Shown piece after piece: positions 32,708 through 41,133 of a stretch of DNA of 64,000 nt. How positions within the stretch are numbered: the stretch's first letter is position 1; the number at the start of each line of letters is the position of its first letter. The DNA is taken from the NCBI RefSeq assembly GCF_000379685.1, contig NZ_KB903250.1, positions 434,624 through 498,623 of the forward strand. The letters are read 5' to 3'. The translations under genes and the position numbers were made by a program. This DNA is from Catelliglobosispora koreensis DSM 44566 (GTDB lineage: Bacteria > Actinomycetota > Actinomycetes > Mycobacteriales > Micromonosporaceae). A model generated the notes under the pieces. The model had not been told where the DNA came from, did not search any database, and was given only the letters and a program-made list of their open reading frames with translations.

Positions 32708-33147
32708 TCGCCCCTCACCACCGTCTTGTGCCAAACCGTGACTACCGGCTCGCCGGCGCTTGTCTGGACTTCCTGCCGCGTTGTCAGGAAGTCGTGCCCA
32801 CCGCGGCTCAGAATCTCCTCGATGGTCGCGATAATGACCAGCTCGTCCCCCGCCACAACCAGGCGCGTATAGGCGAACCGCTGATCGCCGTGGACCACGC
32901 GCCCGTAGTCGATGCCCAGCTCGGGGTCGCCCACGATCGGCTTGAGCGCCGGCAGCGTGATCGCGATCGGGAAGGTGACCGGCGCGACGAGATCGGGGTA
33001 ACCCGCCGCTTTGGCAGCTTCGAGGTCGAAGTGCACCGGATCGGTGGCCCCGATCGCGAGAGCGAATTCCCTGACCTTTTCCCGCCCGACCTGATAGGGG
33101 GCGGTGGGCGGATATACCCGCCCGCGGAACGACTGATCCAACGGCAT
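32704..33147 (-). CDS. hadA: Dehydratase subunit HadA (FAS1-like hot-dog)
   Basis: 147 residues, related to the N-terminal half of MaoC-type dehydratases, with FRGRVYPPTAPYQVGREKV at the start, typical of HadA. It lacks the catalytic Asp-His pair, which HadB supplies in the heterodimer. The hadA-hadB pair between rpmG and secE is conserved in actinobacteria. Confidence 0.88.
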   Translation of the reverse strand: MPLDQSFRGRVYPPTAPYQVGREKVREFALAIGATDPVHFDLEAAKAAGYPDLVAPVTFPIAITLPALKPIVGDPELGIDYGRVVHGDQRFAYTRLVVAGDELVIIATIEEILSRGGHDFLTTRQEVQTSAGEPVVTVWHKTVVRGE

Positions 33148-33164
33148 GACAAAGAACTTAAGCC

Positions 33165-33198
33165 AAGAAGGGGTACCCCATCAGAGGTACCCCTTCTT
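33165..33198 (-). terminator. Terminator between rpmG and hadA
   Basis: AAGAAGGGGTACC (33165-33177) and GGTACCCCTTCTT (33186-33198) form a perfect 13-bp stem with an 8-nt loop, 18 nt after the rpmG stop on the minus strand. A short T-poor tail follows. hadA therefore probably has its own start or receives read-through. Confidence 0.7.
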
Positions 33199-33216
33199 GA
33201 AAAAGTCTGACGACGC

Positions 33217-33384
33217 TTAGCGCGTCTCGCGGTGAGCCGTGTGTTTGCCGCACTTCGGGCAGAACTTCTTCAACTCAATGCGATCCGGGTCGTTACGCCG
33301 GTTCTTCTTGGTGATGTAGTTCCGCTCCTTGCAGTCCACACACGCCATGGTGATCTTTGGACGTACATCAGTCGCCTTGGCCAC
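33217..33384 (-). CDS. rpmG: 50S ribosomal protein L33
   Basis: 55 residues, [18 protein letters not shown], with two zinc CxxC pairs (CVDC and CPKC), the zinc-binding form. GTG start at 33384-33382, TAA at 33219-33217; read directly from the sequence. L33 contacts the E-site tRNA. It lies downstream of tRNA-Met. Confidence 0.95.
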   Translation of the reverse strand: MAKATDVRPKITMACVDCKERNYITKKNRRNDPDRIELKKFCPKCGKHTAHRETR

Positions 33385-33471
33385 AGGACTGCCCTTCTAT
33401 CCTTCGCGAAATAAACCCGGCGCACCAGGCTAGCCCAGTAACGCATGCGCGGCCACTCGCTGTGACCTACG

Positions 33472-33544
33472 TAGCGATGGCCGGACTTGAACCGGCGACA
33501 CAACGATTATGAGTCGTTTGCTCTGCCAACTGAGCTACACCGCC
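33472..33544 (-). tRNA. tRNA-Met (CAT), elongator
   Basis: Acceptor GGCGGTG pairs with CATCGCT with two G-T pairs, anticodon loop CTCATAA, T-loop TTCAAGT, discriminator A. 73 nt. The fully paired acceptor end indicates an elongator rather than an initiator. Confidence 0.93.
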
Positions 33545-33571
33545 GTTGGGTGGACTCGCGTCCACGAACCG

Positions 33572-33644
33572 AGCCCCCTTACGGAATCGAACCGTAGACC
33601 TTCTCCTTACCATGGAGACGCTCTGCCGACTGAGCTAAGGGGGC
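33572..33644 (-). tRNA. tRNA-Thr (GGT)
   Basis: Acceptor GCCCCCT/AGGGGGC, anticodon loop ATGGTAA with GGT, T-loop TTCGATT. 73 nt. It is 27 nt upstream of tRNA-Met on the same strand, so the two are probably cotranscribed. TACTCT 12-17 nt before its 5' end may be a -10 box. Confidence 0.94.
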
Positions 33645-33704
33645 GATGTGCCTCGGTAAGAGTACACAACATCGCCACGGACCGGAAATCGGGTTACCCG
33701 TGTC

Positions 33705-36245
33705 TCAGCCGACGGCGCGCAGCTTGCGAACTTCGCCGCCGGGAGTGGGTTCGGCGTCAGTCTGCGCACCTAGCCAGGCTTCAAGTCGCTCGTAGGGAAG
33801 CGGCCGGCTGAACAGGAAGCCCTGCCCGATGTCGCAGCCGATCTCGTCGAGCAACTCAAGCGTGAGTTCGCTTTCCACACCCTCGGCGACGACGGCGAGT
33901 CCAAAGTGCCGCGAGATGTCCACCACAGCCCGCACGATCGCGAGATCGCCCGCGTCGGTGGCCATGCCCTGCACAAACGATCTGTCCACTTTGACCTCGT
34001 GGACAGGAAGCCTGCGCAGGTAAGAAAGACTGGAATAGCCCGTGCCGAAGTCGTCGACGGACAACCGGACGCCCAGGTCATAGAGGTGGCGCAGGGTCGG
34101 AAGATGCCGGTCGATCCCGTCGACCACGCCGTCTTCAGTGATCTCCAGCGTGAGCCGGTCAGGCGACACGCCGTGCTCCCGCAGGAGTTCGTCAACCAGA
34201 CGCGGGAATTCAACGTCATGCAGCGTGCGGGGCGAGAGATTGACTGCCACCGATAGTGGTCGGCCAGCGTCAACCCACTGACGTGCCCGCTGAAGTCCTT
34301 CGCGCAGAACGGTTTCGGTCAACCGCCCTAGCTGGCCCGTGTGCTCGGCGACGGCGACGAAGTCCTCGGGGCTCACCGCGCCATGCGTCGGATGATCCCA
34401 GCGCGCCAGGCACTCCACGCCCACGAGACGCCTGTCCCGCAGGCTCACCTTGGGCTGGAAGTAGACCTCGAGATCACCGGTATCAAGCGCCCGGCGCAGG
34501 TCCCCAGCAAGGCCAAGACGCCGGACACTGCGAGATTCAAGAGCAGGATCAAATAGTTGTACTCCCGAAGCCGCCGACTTAGCCGCATGAGTGGCCACAT
34601 CTGCCCGCTGGATCAACATCGCCGGATCCGACCCGTGATCGGGGTAGATCGCGATGCCGACCACCGCGTCGACGTCGAGCGTCAGCGTGCCGATCGTTAG
34701 CGGATCCTGAAGCTGCGTCCGAAGTTTCGTGGCGAGCTGCAACGCCGCCTCACCACTGCTGGCCCGGATCGTGACCACGAACTCGTCCCCGCTCACCCGG
34801 CCCACGAGTGCCGCGGCCGGGGCGGTCGCCCGCAGCCTGCTCGCCACCTCGGTGACGAGCTTGTCCCCCGCCGCGTGACCCAGTGAGTCATTGACGTCTC
34901 TGAGCCCGTCGATGTCGAACATGAGGATCGCCACGACTTCGCCATGCGTGCGCACACGGACCGCTTCTTCGAGCGCTTGGATCATCCGCCTGCGGTTCGG
35001 CAGCCCCGTGAGCTGATCGTGGTACGCGTCGAAGCGCAGCCTGTCCACAAGCCGGTTGTTTTCCACAGCCACCGCCGCGTGTGCCGCCACCGCTTCCAGG
35101 AGGCGCACGTCAGCTTCACCAAAGTTCGACAGGTCGCCCAGCTTGCCCGCGACCTCAAGCGTCCCGATCACGGCAGATCCCGCACGCAGCGGCACGACGA
35201 TCGCGTCCTTGAGCCCCGAGTCCCGCAGCTCTCCCCGCAGAATCTCGTCGCCGAGCTGCGGACCGACAGCGACCGTATCGCCCGTGTCGAAGGCGCGTTT
35301 CCGAATCGATTCAGGCGCCGCCGACGTGTCGACCAGGCCTTTGTCATCGGTCCGGGCGCTGAGCATGACCTCGGAATGGCGTCCTTGGGCCGGTAGCCAC
35401 AACGTGGCGTATTCGGCCTGCAGCAGCTGCCTCACCCGCCCAAGCAGCGTGTCCGGAAGCGTCCCGTCATGCGGCGTGTCGGAAATGGCCTTGGTAAGGC
35501 TGTAAATCTCGGCGATGGTCCGGTGCTGGCGCAGTGATTGCGCATAGTTGCGGTACGCCATGATCGAGAAGAAGAGGAGGGCAGCCAGAACCGTGACCGC
35601 CCAGAGGCTCGTTTGCAGAGCCAGCAGCACCGCGAGCGCCACCGAGGTGTTAACGGCCGCCATGAGGATGGTCGGGAATCCAATCGCGACCAGCTGAGCC
35701 TGCGGAATCTGGCCCTGCACCAGCGTGACCACGCCAATGACACCCGCGAGCGAAATCACCGTGGTGGTTAGCACCGCGGAGGCAAGCAACAGCCAGGTGC
35801 TCGGCTTCGAGATGTCTTGTGGGGTCAGCCCACCGGGCGGTCCAAAAACGACCATCACCAGACTTGCGGCAGCCGTGCTAAGCGCGACTAGGGCGAGGCT
35901 GAATGCGGTCTTTACCGGCTGCGATTTCCGTAGCACCAAACTGATAAGCAGAGCTAGCACGCGCGCGGTAATGAGACTTAGCGGCTCGAGATAAACCAGA
36001 CCGAGTAAAAGCGGAATTTCCACGAGGTTCTGCGCGAATGTTTGGCGGCGAACCTCGAAGCTCAATGGCGTTACATCGGCCATCACGAATAACAGGAAGA
36101 AGAGTCCTGTGAGCGGCCAGCTGCTCCATGGATGGTCGCTTTGCAGACCGAGCATCGCGGCAACAGCAAGCGCGAGACAGGCAACTGGACCGGTAACGAG
36201 CCAGGCCAATTCGGGCGAGCGGGCGGATCTTTTGACCGCGGCCAC
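33705..36245 (-). CDS. Membrane GAF-GGDEF-EAL cyclic-di-GMP protein
   Basis: 846 residues. Residues about 15-235 hold six or more membrane segments. A GAF-like domain spans about 250-395, GGDEF about 405-565 and EAL about 590-830. The GGDEF active site reads SGDEF (485-489), a degenerate form, so cyclase activity is doubtful. The EAL site keeps E in ECL (611), N669, E701, DD731-732, K752, E788 and Q808, so c-di-GMP phosphodiesterase activity is likely. The degenerate GGDEF may bind GTP as an activator. GTG start. It lies 39 nt after a small secreted-peptide gene, probably in one transcript. Confidence 0.9.
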   Translation of the reverse strand: MAAVKRSARSPELAWLVTGPVACLALAVAAMLGLQSDHPWSSWPLTGLFFLLFVMADVTPLSFEVRRQTFAQNLVEIPLLLGLVYLEPLSLITARVLALLISLVLRKSQPVKTAFSLALVALSTAAASLVMVVFGPPGGLTPQDISKPSTWLLLASAVLTTTVISLAGVIGVVTLVQGQIPQAQLVAIGFPTILMAAVNTSVALAVLLALQTSLWAVTVLAALLFFSIMAYRNYAQSLRQHRTIAEIYSLTKAISDTPHDGTLPDTLLGRVRQLLQAEYATLWLPAQGRHSEVMLSARTDDKGLVDTSAAPESIRKRAFDTGDTVAVGPQLGDEILRGELRDSGLKDAIVVPLRAGSAVIGTLEVAGKLGDLSNFGEADVRLLEAVAAHAAVAVENNRLVDRLRFDAYHDQLTGLPNRRRMIQALEEAVRVRTHGEVVAILMFDIDGLRDVNDSLGHAAGDKLVTEVASRLRATAPAAALVGRVSGDEFVVTIRASSGEAALQLATKLRTQLQDPLTIGTLTLDVDAVVGIAIYPDHGSDPAMLIQRADVATHAAKSAASGVQLFDPALESRSVRRLGLAGDLRRALDTGDLEVYFQPKVSLRDRRLVGVECLARWDHPTHGAVSPEDFVAVAEHTGQLGRLTETVLREGLQRARQWVDAGRPLSVAVNLSPRTLHDVEFPRLVDELLREHGVSPDRLTLEITEDGVVDGIDRHLPTLRHLYDLGVRLSVDDFGTGYSSLSYLRRLPVHEVKVDRSFVQGMATDAGDLAIVRAVVDISRHFGLAVVAEGVESELTLELLDEIGCDIGQGFLFSRPLPYERLEAWLGAQTDAEPTPGGEVRKLRAVG

Positions 36246-36284
36246 TCAGCACCTACTTCCGCACGACAGTCATGTCAAACGGGC

Positions 36285-36485
36285 CTACTGCCAGATGATG
36301 TCGTGGTTCTCCAGGAGGTGGACCTCATCTGCCGGCGCAGTGCTCTCAGCGACAGCGGCTTCTGGCAGGTTCTGCCAGATCACGTCGCCGGCGTGCGCGG
36401 CTTCGGCACCAGCTAAGGAAGCCGTGGCAGCGGAGGCGATTAAGGCACCGCGAAGGAGCCAGCGGCGAAGGTTATTCGGTCGCAT
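36285..36485 (-). CDS. Small secreted peptide with repeated D-x-I-W-Q
   Basis: 66 residues from the ATG at 36485, with GGGAG 6 nt upstream. A basic start (MRPNNLRRWLLRG), a hydrophobic core and an AHA cleavage site at residues 30-32 give a clear signal peptide. The mature part would have 34 residues, beginning GDVIWQNL and ending HDIIWQ, so the D-[VI]-I-W-Q unit appears at both ends. The middle is acidic and there is no Cys. Function unknown. A frame extension to 36584 is rejected for lack of a ribosome binding site. Good promoter upstream. Confidence 0.75.
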   Translation of the reverse strand: MRPNNLRRWLLRGALIASAATASLAGAEAAHAGDVIWQNLPEAAVAESTAPADEVHLLENHDIIWQ

Positions 36486-36600
36486 AGTTAACTCCCGCGG
36501 GAAAAGATCATGACATCGGATAAGCGTGCTTAGGAGATCGTGCCACAAGGGCCGGCGGATTCGGAAGTCCGAGCGGCGTGGCAAGCCAGCAACTTGCGGA

Positions 36601-36629
36601 AGTATAGCCGTTCGGTGGTGTTTTGTCGG
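36601..36629 (-). promoter_or_regulatory. Promoter of the small-peptide/EAL unit
   Basis: On the minus strand CCGACA (36629-36624) and TATACT (36606-36601) are 17 bp apart; the -10 is near perfect. The leader to the peptide start is about 108 nt with no recognised riboswitch. Confidence 0.6.
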
Positions 36630-36695
36630 CTCTAAGTCAGAACTTTGTACTAACCGAAACCACCCAAAACTCTAGCGTGGTTCACCCGCTATTCC

Positions 36696-37457
36696 TCATC
36701 GGCGGGCGACCAGCCATCTTGCCGCAGGCGTATGGCGCCACGGTCCGCCGGGGGCAGCGTTTAGGAACTGCTCCCGAACGACTCGCATAAACGCCTCGCC
36801 TCGGGCGTTGGCCAGCGCACGCAGCGGACCGCCATGCGCCATCGCATCCCAGAACTCAGCCGCGCTCTCGTGCTCCATCGGAAAGGCCACTCGCTCGTCT
36901 TTCTCGATCACGGCACCCACCGCTGTGGCAAGCCGTTGTTCCCAGCTGATGTCGGCTGGTGGACGGCGATCCGCCAAAACGTTGTACAGCAACGCGAACG
37001 GACCCTCCACTTCGGACTGTCCGGGCCAGAAGACCACCGAGAGCAGGCCGCCTTTGCGCACCGCGGCAGTCCAGCTCGCGATGGCCGCTTCAGGGTCGGG
37101 CAGCTGCTGCAGGCCAAAAACACAGACAACGGCGGCACACGACTCGGGAGCCAACGTCGTAGCGTCGCCTTCTATGACGCTTACGCGCCCCATTCCGGCG
37201 GCGCGCTGACGGGCGAGGGCGACCATGCCCGCTGACAGATCTATGCCGACTATTTCGCGCTGGGGATCGATCTTCCGCAACTCCGTCAGCTCCGGAAACG
37301 TTCCGCAACAAGGCACCACGATCGGACCGTCCGGCAGCGGCTGGGAGATTAACGCTGACGCGGCCGCCTTGACCCACGGCGCGAACCGCGGCACGAAGTA
37401 GCTTTCGTAACCGTCAGCGGCTTCATCCCATGCCTGTGCCAGCGGAGACCCGTTCAT
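36696..37457 (-). CDS. SAM-dependent methyltransferase, class I
   Basis: 253 residues. The Rossmann core is visible: motif I region IVVPCCGTFPEL, motif II acidic end VGIDLSAGMVALAR, and EGDATTL. Motif I is unusual, with PCCGTFPE in place of the common DxGCGTG, so the SAM pocket differs from most relatives. The substrate is unknown; it resembles UbiE/phthiotriol-type enzymes only loosely. It stands alone, with the peptide gene downstream on the same strand. Confidence 0.8.
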   Translation of the reverse strand: MNGSPLAQAWDEAADGYESYFVPRFAPWVKAAASALISQPLPDGPIVVPCCGTFPELTELRKIDPQREIVGIDLSAGMVALARQRAAGMGRVSVIEGDATTLAPESCAAVVCVFGLQQLPDPEAAIASWTAAVRKGGLLSVVFWPGQSEVEGPFALLYNVLADRRPPADISWEQRLATAVGAVIEKDERVAFPMEHESAAEFWDAMAHGGPLRALANARGEAFMRVVREQFLNAAPGGPWRHTPAARWLVARR

Positions 37458-37678
37458 CGCTGCTGATCGTAAAACTTCCCGTGTTTGCCGGAGCGCCCCA
37501 CGGGTACGCCAGCCCGGTGAAGTCTGTATCGAATAAGAAGCAGTGGTGGCCCCTCAACCGCGAGCCGAGCGAAGCTGACACCAGCCCGTCGCTTGCCGAC
37601 AGGTACGCCGCCACGGGACTGCCCAGACATTTACTCAACCGGCTGCAACAGCAGATCAACCACATCGGAACAAGAAGC

Positions 37679-37710
37679 AGCCCCCAGCCGCATTAGCGGA
37701 ACTGAGGGCT
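37679..37710 (-). terminator. Terminator after tRNA-Tyr
   Basis: On the minus strand AGCCCTCAG and CTGGGGGCT pair (one G-T), with an inner CCGC/GCGG and a TAAT loop. It lies 14 nt after the tRNA-Tyr 3' end. Confidence 0.65.
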
Positions 37711-37724
37711 ATTTCTGCACGTGG

Positions 37725-37805
37725 TGGCGGCTAGTGGGTTCGAACCACTGTAGCTTTCGCGACGGTTTTACAGACCGTTCCCATTGACCGCTCGGGCAAG
37801 CCGCC
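37725..37805 (-). tRNA. tRNA-Tyr (GTA)
   Basis: 81 nt with a long variable arm. Acceptor GGCGGCT/AGCCGCC, anticodon loop CTGTAAA with GTA, T-loop TTCGAAC, discriminator A. A candidate promoter (TTGCAC, then TATTCT after 19 bp) lies at 37817-37850. It is divergent from yajQ. Confidence 0.93.
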
Positions 37806-37897
37806 TTGTTTGGTGCCCCGCAAGAATAGCGGTATCCCTCCCGGTTCGTGCAACCGGGTTGGACCATGGTCACAGGGAGTCTGCTAAAACGGTACGC

Positions 37898-38392
37898 ATG
37901 GCTGCTAACCCGTCCTTCGATATCGTCAGCAAAGTAGACCGGCAGGAGGCGGACAACGCACTGCGCCAGGCTCAAAAGGAGCTGGAGACCAGGTTCGACT
38001 TCCGGGGCACCGGGGCAGAGATCGACTGGGCAGGTGAATCCGCCGTCACGATTCAGGCCAGCACCGAGGACCGTGCCAAGGCTGCCCTAGAGGTATTCAA
38101 GGAGAAGTTGATCAGGCGGGACATCTCGCTGAAGTCGCTTGATGCCGGGGAGCCGAAGGCGTCCGGCAAGATCTACAAGATCGACTGCAGCATCGTGCAG
38201 GGCATCGATCAGGAGAAAGCCAAGGCGATCTCCAAGAAGATCCGTGATGAAGGCCCCAAGGGCGTGCAAGCCCAGATTCAGGGTGACCAGCTGCGGGTGA
38301 CCGGCAAGAAGAAAGATGATCTGCAGGCCGTCATCGCGCTACTCAAGGGCGCCGACTTGGGCGTCGCCTTGCAGTTCACCAACTACCGCTAG
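37898..38392 (+). CDS. yajQ: YajQ-family nucleotide-binding protein
   Basis: 164 residues, [21 protein letters not shown], two ferredoxin-like halves. YajQ proteins bind nucleotides and RNA; some bind cyclic-di-GMP in Xanthomonas and Pseudomonas. The ATG at 37898 gives the family start. No strong ribosome binding site is seen, and TGCTAAAAC lies just upstream, so the transcript may be nearly leaderless. Its stop shares CTAG with the converging FUSC gene. Confidence 0.93.
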   Translation: MAANPSFDIVSKVDRQEADNALRQAQKELETRFDFRGTGAEIDWAGESAVTIQASTEDRAKAALEVFKEKLIRRDISLKSLDAGEPKASGKIYKIDCSIVQGIDQEKAKAISKKIRDEGPKGVQAQIQGDQLRVTGKKKDDLQAVIALLKGADLGVALQFTNYR

Positions 38393-39303
38393 CTGTACGA
38401 AGGGCGCCGCAGCATCTGGTCGGCGTCCTGGACCGGAACACCGGTCGCGATGAGCAGGTCGAGCACAGCCGCGTCGGCGCTGGCGGCCACGGTGGCCGCT
38501 GAGATCGACAAGGGCTGGGCGCGCATGACGTCGACCCAGCGGCCGGCGGCGATGAGGAGTGGGCGGGCTTCGTGGGGCTGTCCGTCTTTGCGGATTTCAT
38601 CACGCAGGACGGCCAGTCCGTCGGCGAGCGCTTCAAGCATTTGCGGGAGCGCGGGAGGGACGGGCTCGCCGGTCCGCAGCACTCCCCACCAGGCGTGTCT
38701 GGCTAGCGTGCGGATGTTGCGGACGGCGAAGCCGAGTTCGCGTGCGCTGACGATGTATTCGCTGAGGTCGCGGCCACTTAGCCGGGTCAGCAGCGATGAG
38801 CGGCGGACTTGCAGCAGCACTTCCTGCAAACGCGCGAGCTCGGGCTCGACATCGTTGAGCGAGAACACGGCCGCGCCAGCGGCCGGGGTATCGCCTCCCC
38901 GTAAAGCGGCGGCGACCGCGCGGGTGTTGTTGGCCAGGCGGGTCAGCACGGGTTCCATGGCCGCGTTGATGAGGCGGACGGGGTTGCGTGGCGTCGTGGC
39001 GATGGCGACAGCCACTGCGACGATCGCGCCGACCAGGGCGTTCATAAACGCGTGGCGGGTGGAAAAACCCGGGATGAACATCGTGCACACGAGCGCACCG
39101 TTCACCTCGCCGAAGAGAAATAGCCACAGCCCGCGGCGGTGCGGCGCGCAAAGCACCTGAATCAAGGTCACCGCGGTCAGCGGGGCGAAAAGCGGAAACC
39201 GCTGCCCAGCGAGCAGTCCGATCGCGGTCGCGAGCACCGCGGCGACGCTGATTTGCACAGCGGTCAGCTTCAGTTCGCGTGGGGAAAGCATGCGGACCGC
39301 CAT
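38389..39303 (-). CDS. FUSC-type (aromatic-acid exporter-like) membrane protein
   Basis: 304 residues. The N-terminal half has four to five membrane segments (about residues 15-105) with [16 protein letters not shown] and [13 protein letters not shown] typical of FUSC/ArAE transporters. The C-terminal 200 residues are cytoplasmic and mostly helical. Such proteins export small aromatic or other toxic compounds; the substrate is unknown. Convergent with yajQ. Confidence 0.8.
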   Translation of the reverse strand: MAVRMLSPRELKLTAVQISVAAVLATAIGLLAGQRFPLFAPLTAVTLIQVLCAPHRRGLWLFLFGEVNGALVCTMFIPGFSTRHAFMNALVGAIVAVAVAIATTPRNPVRLINAAMEPVLTRLANNTRAVAAALRGGDTPAAGAAVFSLNDVEPELARLQEVLLQVRRSSLLTRLSGRDLSEYIVSARELGFAVRNIRTLARHAWWGVLRTGEPVPPALPQMLEALADGLAVLRDEIRKDGQPHEARPLLIAAGRWVDVMRAQPLSISAATVAASADAAVLDLLIATGVPVQDADQMLRRPSYS

Positions 39304-39385
39304 GCTCTGATTCTGAGGAAATATCAGATTAAGTCAAGGCAAAAGGGACAATCGATGAGGCTCAGGTTTCTCACAGCGTGCCGCA

Positions 39386-39412
39386 GGAACGTTGTGGGTA
39401 CGAGGTGGCGTT
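39386..39412 (+). promoter_or_regulatory. ECF sigma-type promoter of htpX
   Basis: GGAAC (39386-39390) and CGTT (39409-39412) are 18 nt apart, matching the GGAAC/T ... CGTT pattern used by stress ECF sigma factors such as SigH and SigE of mycobacteria. It lies 27 nt upstream of the htpX GTG. Heat- or envelope-stress control is plausible since htpX is a stress protease gene elsewhere. Confidence 0.5.
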
Positions 39413-39439
39413 GTATGTGGTACCCAAAAAGGAGTCAAA

Positions 39440-40300
39440 GTGCATAGTCACAACGGCCTGAAGACAGCGGCCCTCCTCGGGCTGCTGTCAGCGATGATCC
39501 TGGCGGTTGGTTACTGGATCGGTGGAACCAGTGGCCTCGTGATCGCCGTGATCGTCTCCCTGATCATGAATGGCGTCAGCTACTTCTTCTCCGACAAGCT
39601 GGCCCTTCGCTCCATGCGTGCCCGGCCGGTGACCGAGGCGGAGTTCCCGCAGCTCTACCAGATGGTCCGCGAGCTCGCGACGCAAGCCAACCAGCCCATG
39701 CCCCGGCTCTACATCAGCCCCACGGCGCAACCCAACGCCTTCGCGACCGGGCGCAACCCGAAGAACGCGGCCGTGTGCGTCACCGAAGGCATCACCCAAA
39801 TCCTTGACTACAAAGAGCTGCGTGGCGTGATCGGGCACGAACTGTCCCACGTCTACAACCGCGACATCCTGATCTCCAGCGTGGCGGCCGGCCTGGCCAC
39901 CATCATCACGATGCTCGCGAACTTGGCGATCTTCCTGCCGCTCGGCGGCGACGATGACGACGTCAACCCCGGCGCGTTGCTCCTGATGATCATCCTGGGC
40001 CCGCTGGCCGCGTCGATCATCCAGCTCGCGATCAGCCGCAGCCGCGAATACCAGGCCGATGCCTCGGGTGCCCAGCTCACCAACGATCCGCTCGCGCTAG
40101 CCAGTGCCCTCAAAAAGATTCATATGGGTACGCAGATGAGGCCGCTCGCGCCCGAACCGGGCTTGACCAGCTCGGCTCACTTGATGATCGACAACCCGCT
40201 CAAGGGCGGTGGACTGGCCAAACTGTTCTCGACCCACCCGCCGATGGAGGAGCGCGTGCGGCGGCTTGAGGCGATGGCCTCCCCGATGCAGCGACGTTAG
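39440..40300 (+). CDS. htpX: Zinc metalloprotease HtpX
   Basis: 286 residues. Two N-terminal membrane helices, then the M48 peptidase domain with HELSH and a downstream glutamate in SREYQAD as the third zinc ligand; two further membrane helices flank about 150-190. It degrades damaged membrane proteins. GTG start with AAGGAG 5 nt upstream; the longer frame upstream is rejected. Confidence 0.95.
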   Translation: MHSHNGLKTAALLGLLSAMILAVGYWIGGTSGLVIAVIVSLIMNGVSYFFSDKLALRSMRARPVTEAEFPQLYQMVRELATQANQPMPRLYISPTAQPNAFATGRNPKNAAVCVTEGITQILDYKELRGVIGHELSHVYNRDILISSVAAGLATIITMLANLAIFLPLGGDDDDVNPGALLLMIILGPLAASIIQLAISRSREYQADASGAQLTNDPLALASALKKIHMGTQMRPLAPEPGLTSSAHLMIDNPLKGGGLAKLFSTHPPMEERVRRLEAMASPMQRR

Positions 40301-40307
40301 TGAAAAG

Positions 40308-40339
40308 CATGGCGGGCAGGCGTTAAGCTGCCCGCCATG
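40308..40339. other. Hairpin after htpX covering a possible start codon
   Basis: CATGGCGGGCAG (40308-40319) and CTGCCCGCCATG (40328-40339) pair perfectly over 12 bp with an 8-nt loop. The right arm ends in the ATG at 40337. It may be the htpX terminator (no T-run on the plus strand) or may block that start codon. Confidence 0.65.
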
Positions 40340-40378
40340 CCCCCTCGCATACCCCTGTCGGTCGGTGCCCCGACCGGA

Positions 40379-41005
40379 ATGAAGGTAATTTTCTCGATCG
40401 TCGGCCTGTTCCTCGTCCTTGGCGGTGCGGGTTTTAGCCTCCTCGGCTACGGCCTCGCCTTTGGCGAACAGCAAGTGGTCAACACGTCCGGAGTGGACGG
40501 CGAGTTCCACATCGACGAGAACGGCAAGCTCGTGCCGGGGCCGGGTGAGACGCAAGGGTTCGCCGGTGGCGTCGAGGGCGTCTTAGGGCTCAGCTTTATG
40601 TTCTGCAGCTTGCTTTTCGTGGCGCTCGCGATCTTCCTGATTCTGCGTGTCGTGCGCAGTGCGGCTTGGCTTGAGGGCAGCCGGCTGTTCGTGCGCGGGG
40701 CTGTGCTCACCAAGTCGGCGGATCTCGCGACCTCCACCCTTTCCGCTGGATCGACAACCCAGGCGACAGGCGCGGGCGACGGGCAAGTGACCGTTAGCGT
40801 GCAGTCGTTGTCAGCCACGGATCCTGAGACGAACAAACGCGTGTCGATTCCCGTGAAGCGCAATGGTGCGACGATTCTGCCGTCGGACCAACTGTCCATG
40901 TTGGCCAATGCGATTACCAACGCCCGGACGAAGACCGACGATAAAGACCCAGCGTTTGTCATCGCGGGCCGCTTGCGCGACTTCGCGAACGACCCGTTTT
41001 CCTGA
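40379..41005 (+). CDS. Hypothetical two-helix membrane protein
   Basis: 208 residues from the ATG at 40379 (MKVIFSIVGLFLVLGG); a start at 40337 would add 14 residues but lies in a hairpin. Two membrane segments, about residues 2-24 and 75-100, flank an acidic external loop. The C-terminal half is soluble with Ser/Thr-rich sequence, then a strand-rich region ending ARTKTDDKDPAFVIAGRLRDFAND. No family recognised. It follows htpX by 78 nt and ends before a terminator. Confidence 0.7.
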   Translation: MKVIFSIVGLFLVLGGAGFSLLGYGLAFGEQQVVNTSGVDGEFHIDENGKLVPGPGETQGFAGGVEGVLGLSFMFCSLLFVALAIFLILRVVRSAAWLEGSRLFVRGAVLTKSADLATSTLSAGSTTQATGAGDGQVTVSVQSLSATDPETNKRVSIPVKRNGATILPSDQLSMLANAITNARTKTDDKDPAFVIAGRLRDFANDPFS

Positions 41006-41071
41006 GTGGTGACTCAGCTCATATCGCTTTCCCTGCCCCAGTGTTAGGGTCGTAACCACAGTTGGCTCCTT

Positions 41072-41102
41072 ACAGCGCTCGCGTCTTCGTGAGCGCTGTT
41101 TT
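41072..41102 (+). terminator. Terminator upstream of the MFS gene
   Basis: ACAGCGCTC (41072-41080) and GAGCGCTGT (41091-41099) pair, extended by a CG/CG pair after one mismatch, with TTTT following. It ends the htpX-orf unit, or acts as an attenuator since it lies 32 nt before the next ATG. Confidence 0.65.
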
Positions 41103-41133
41103 GGGTGCCTCGGTTACGGAAGGGGGCTCAGGA

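Noticed and set aside
37430-37696. 88-codon plus-strand frame between the methyltransferase gene and tRNA-Tyr
   Set aside because: It overlaps the methyltransferase start and the tRNA terminator and has no family-like sequence.
38389-38392. Shared CTAG of the yajQ and FUSC stop codons
   Set aside because: Overlapping convergent stops are common in compact genomes; no special meaning is needed.
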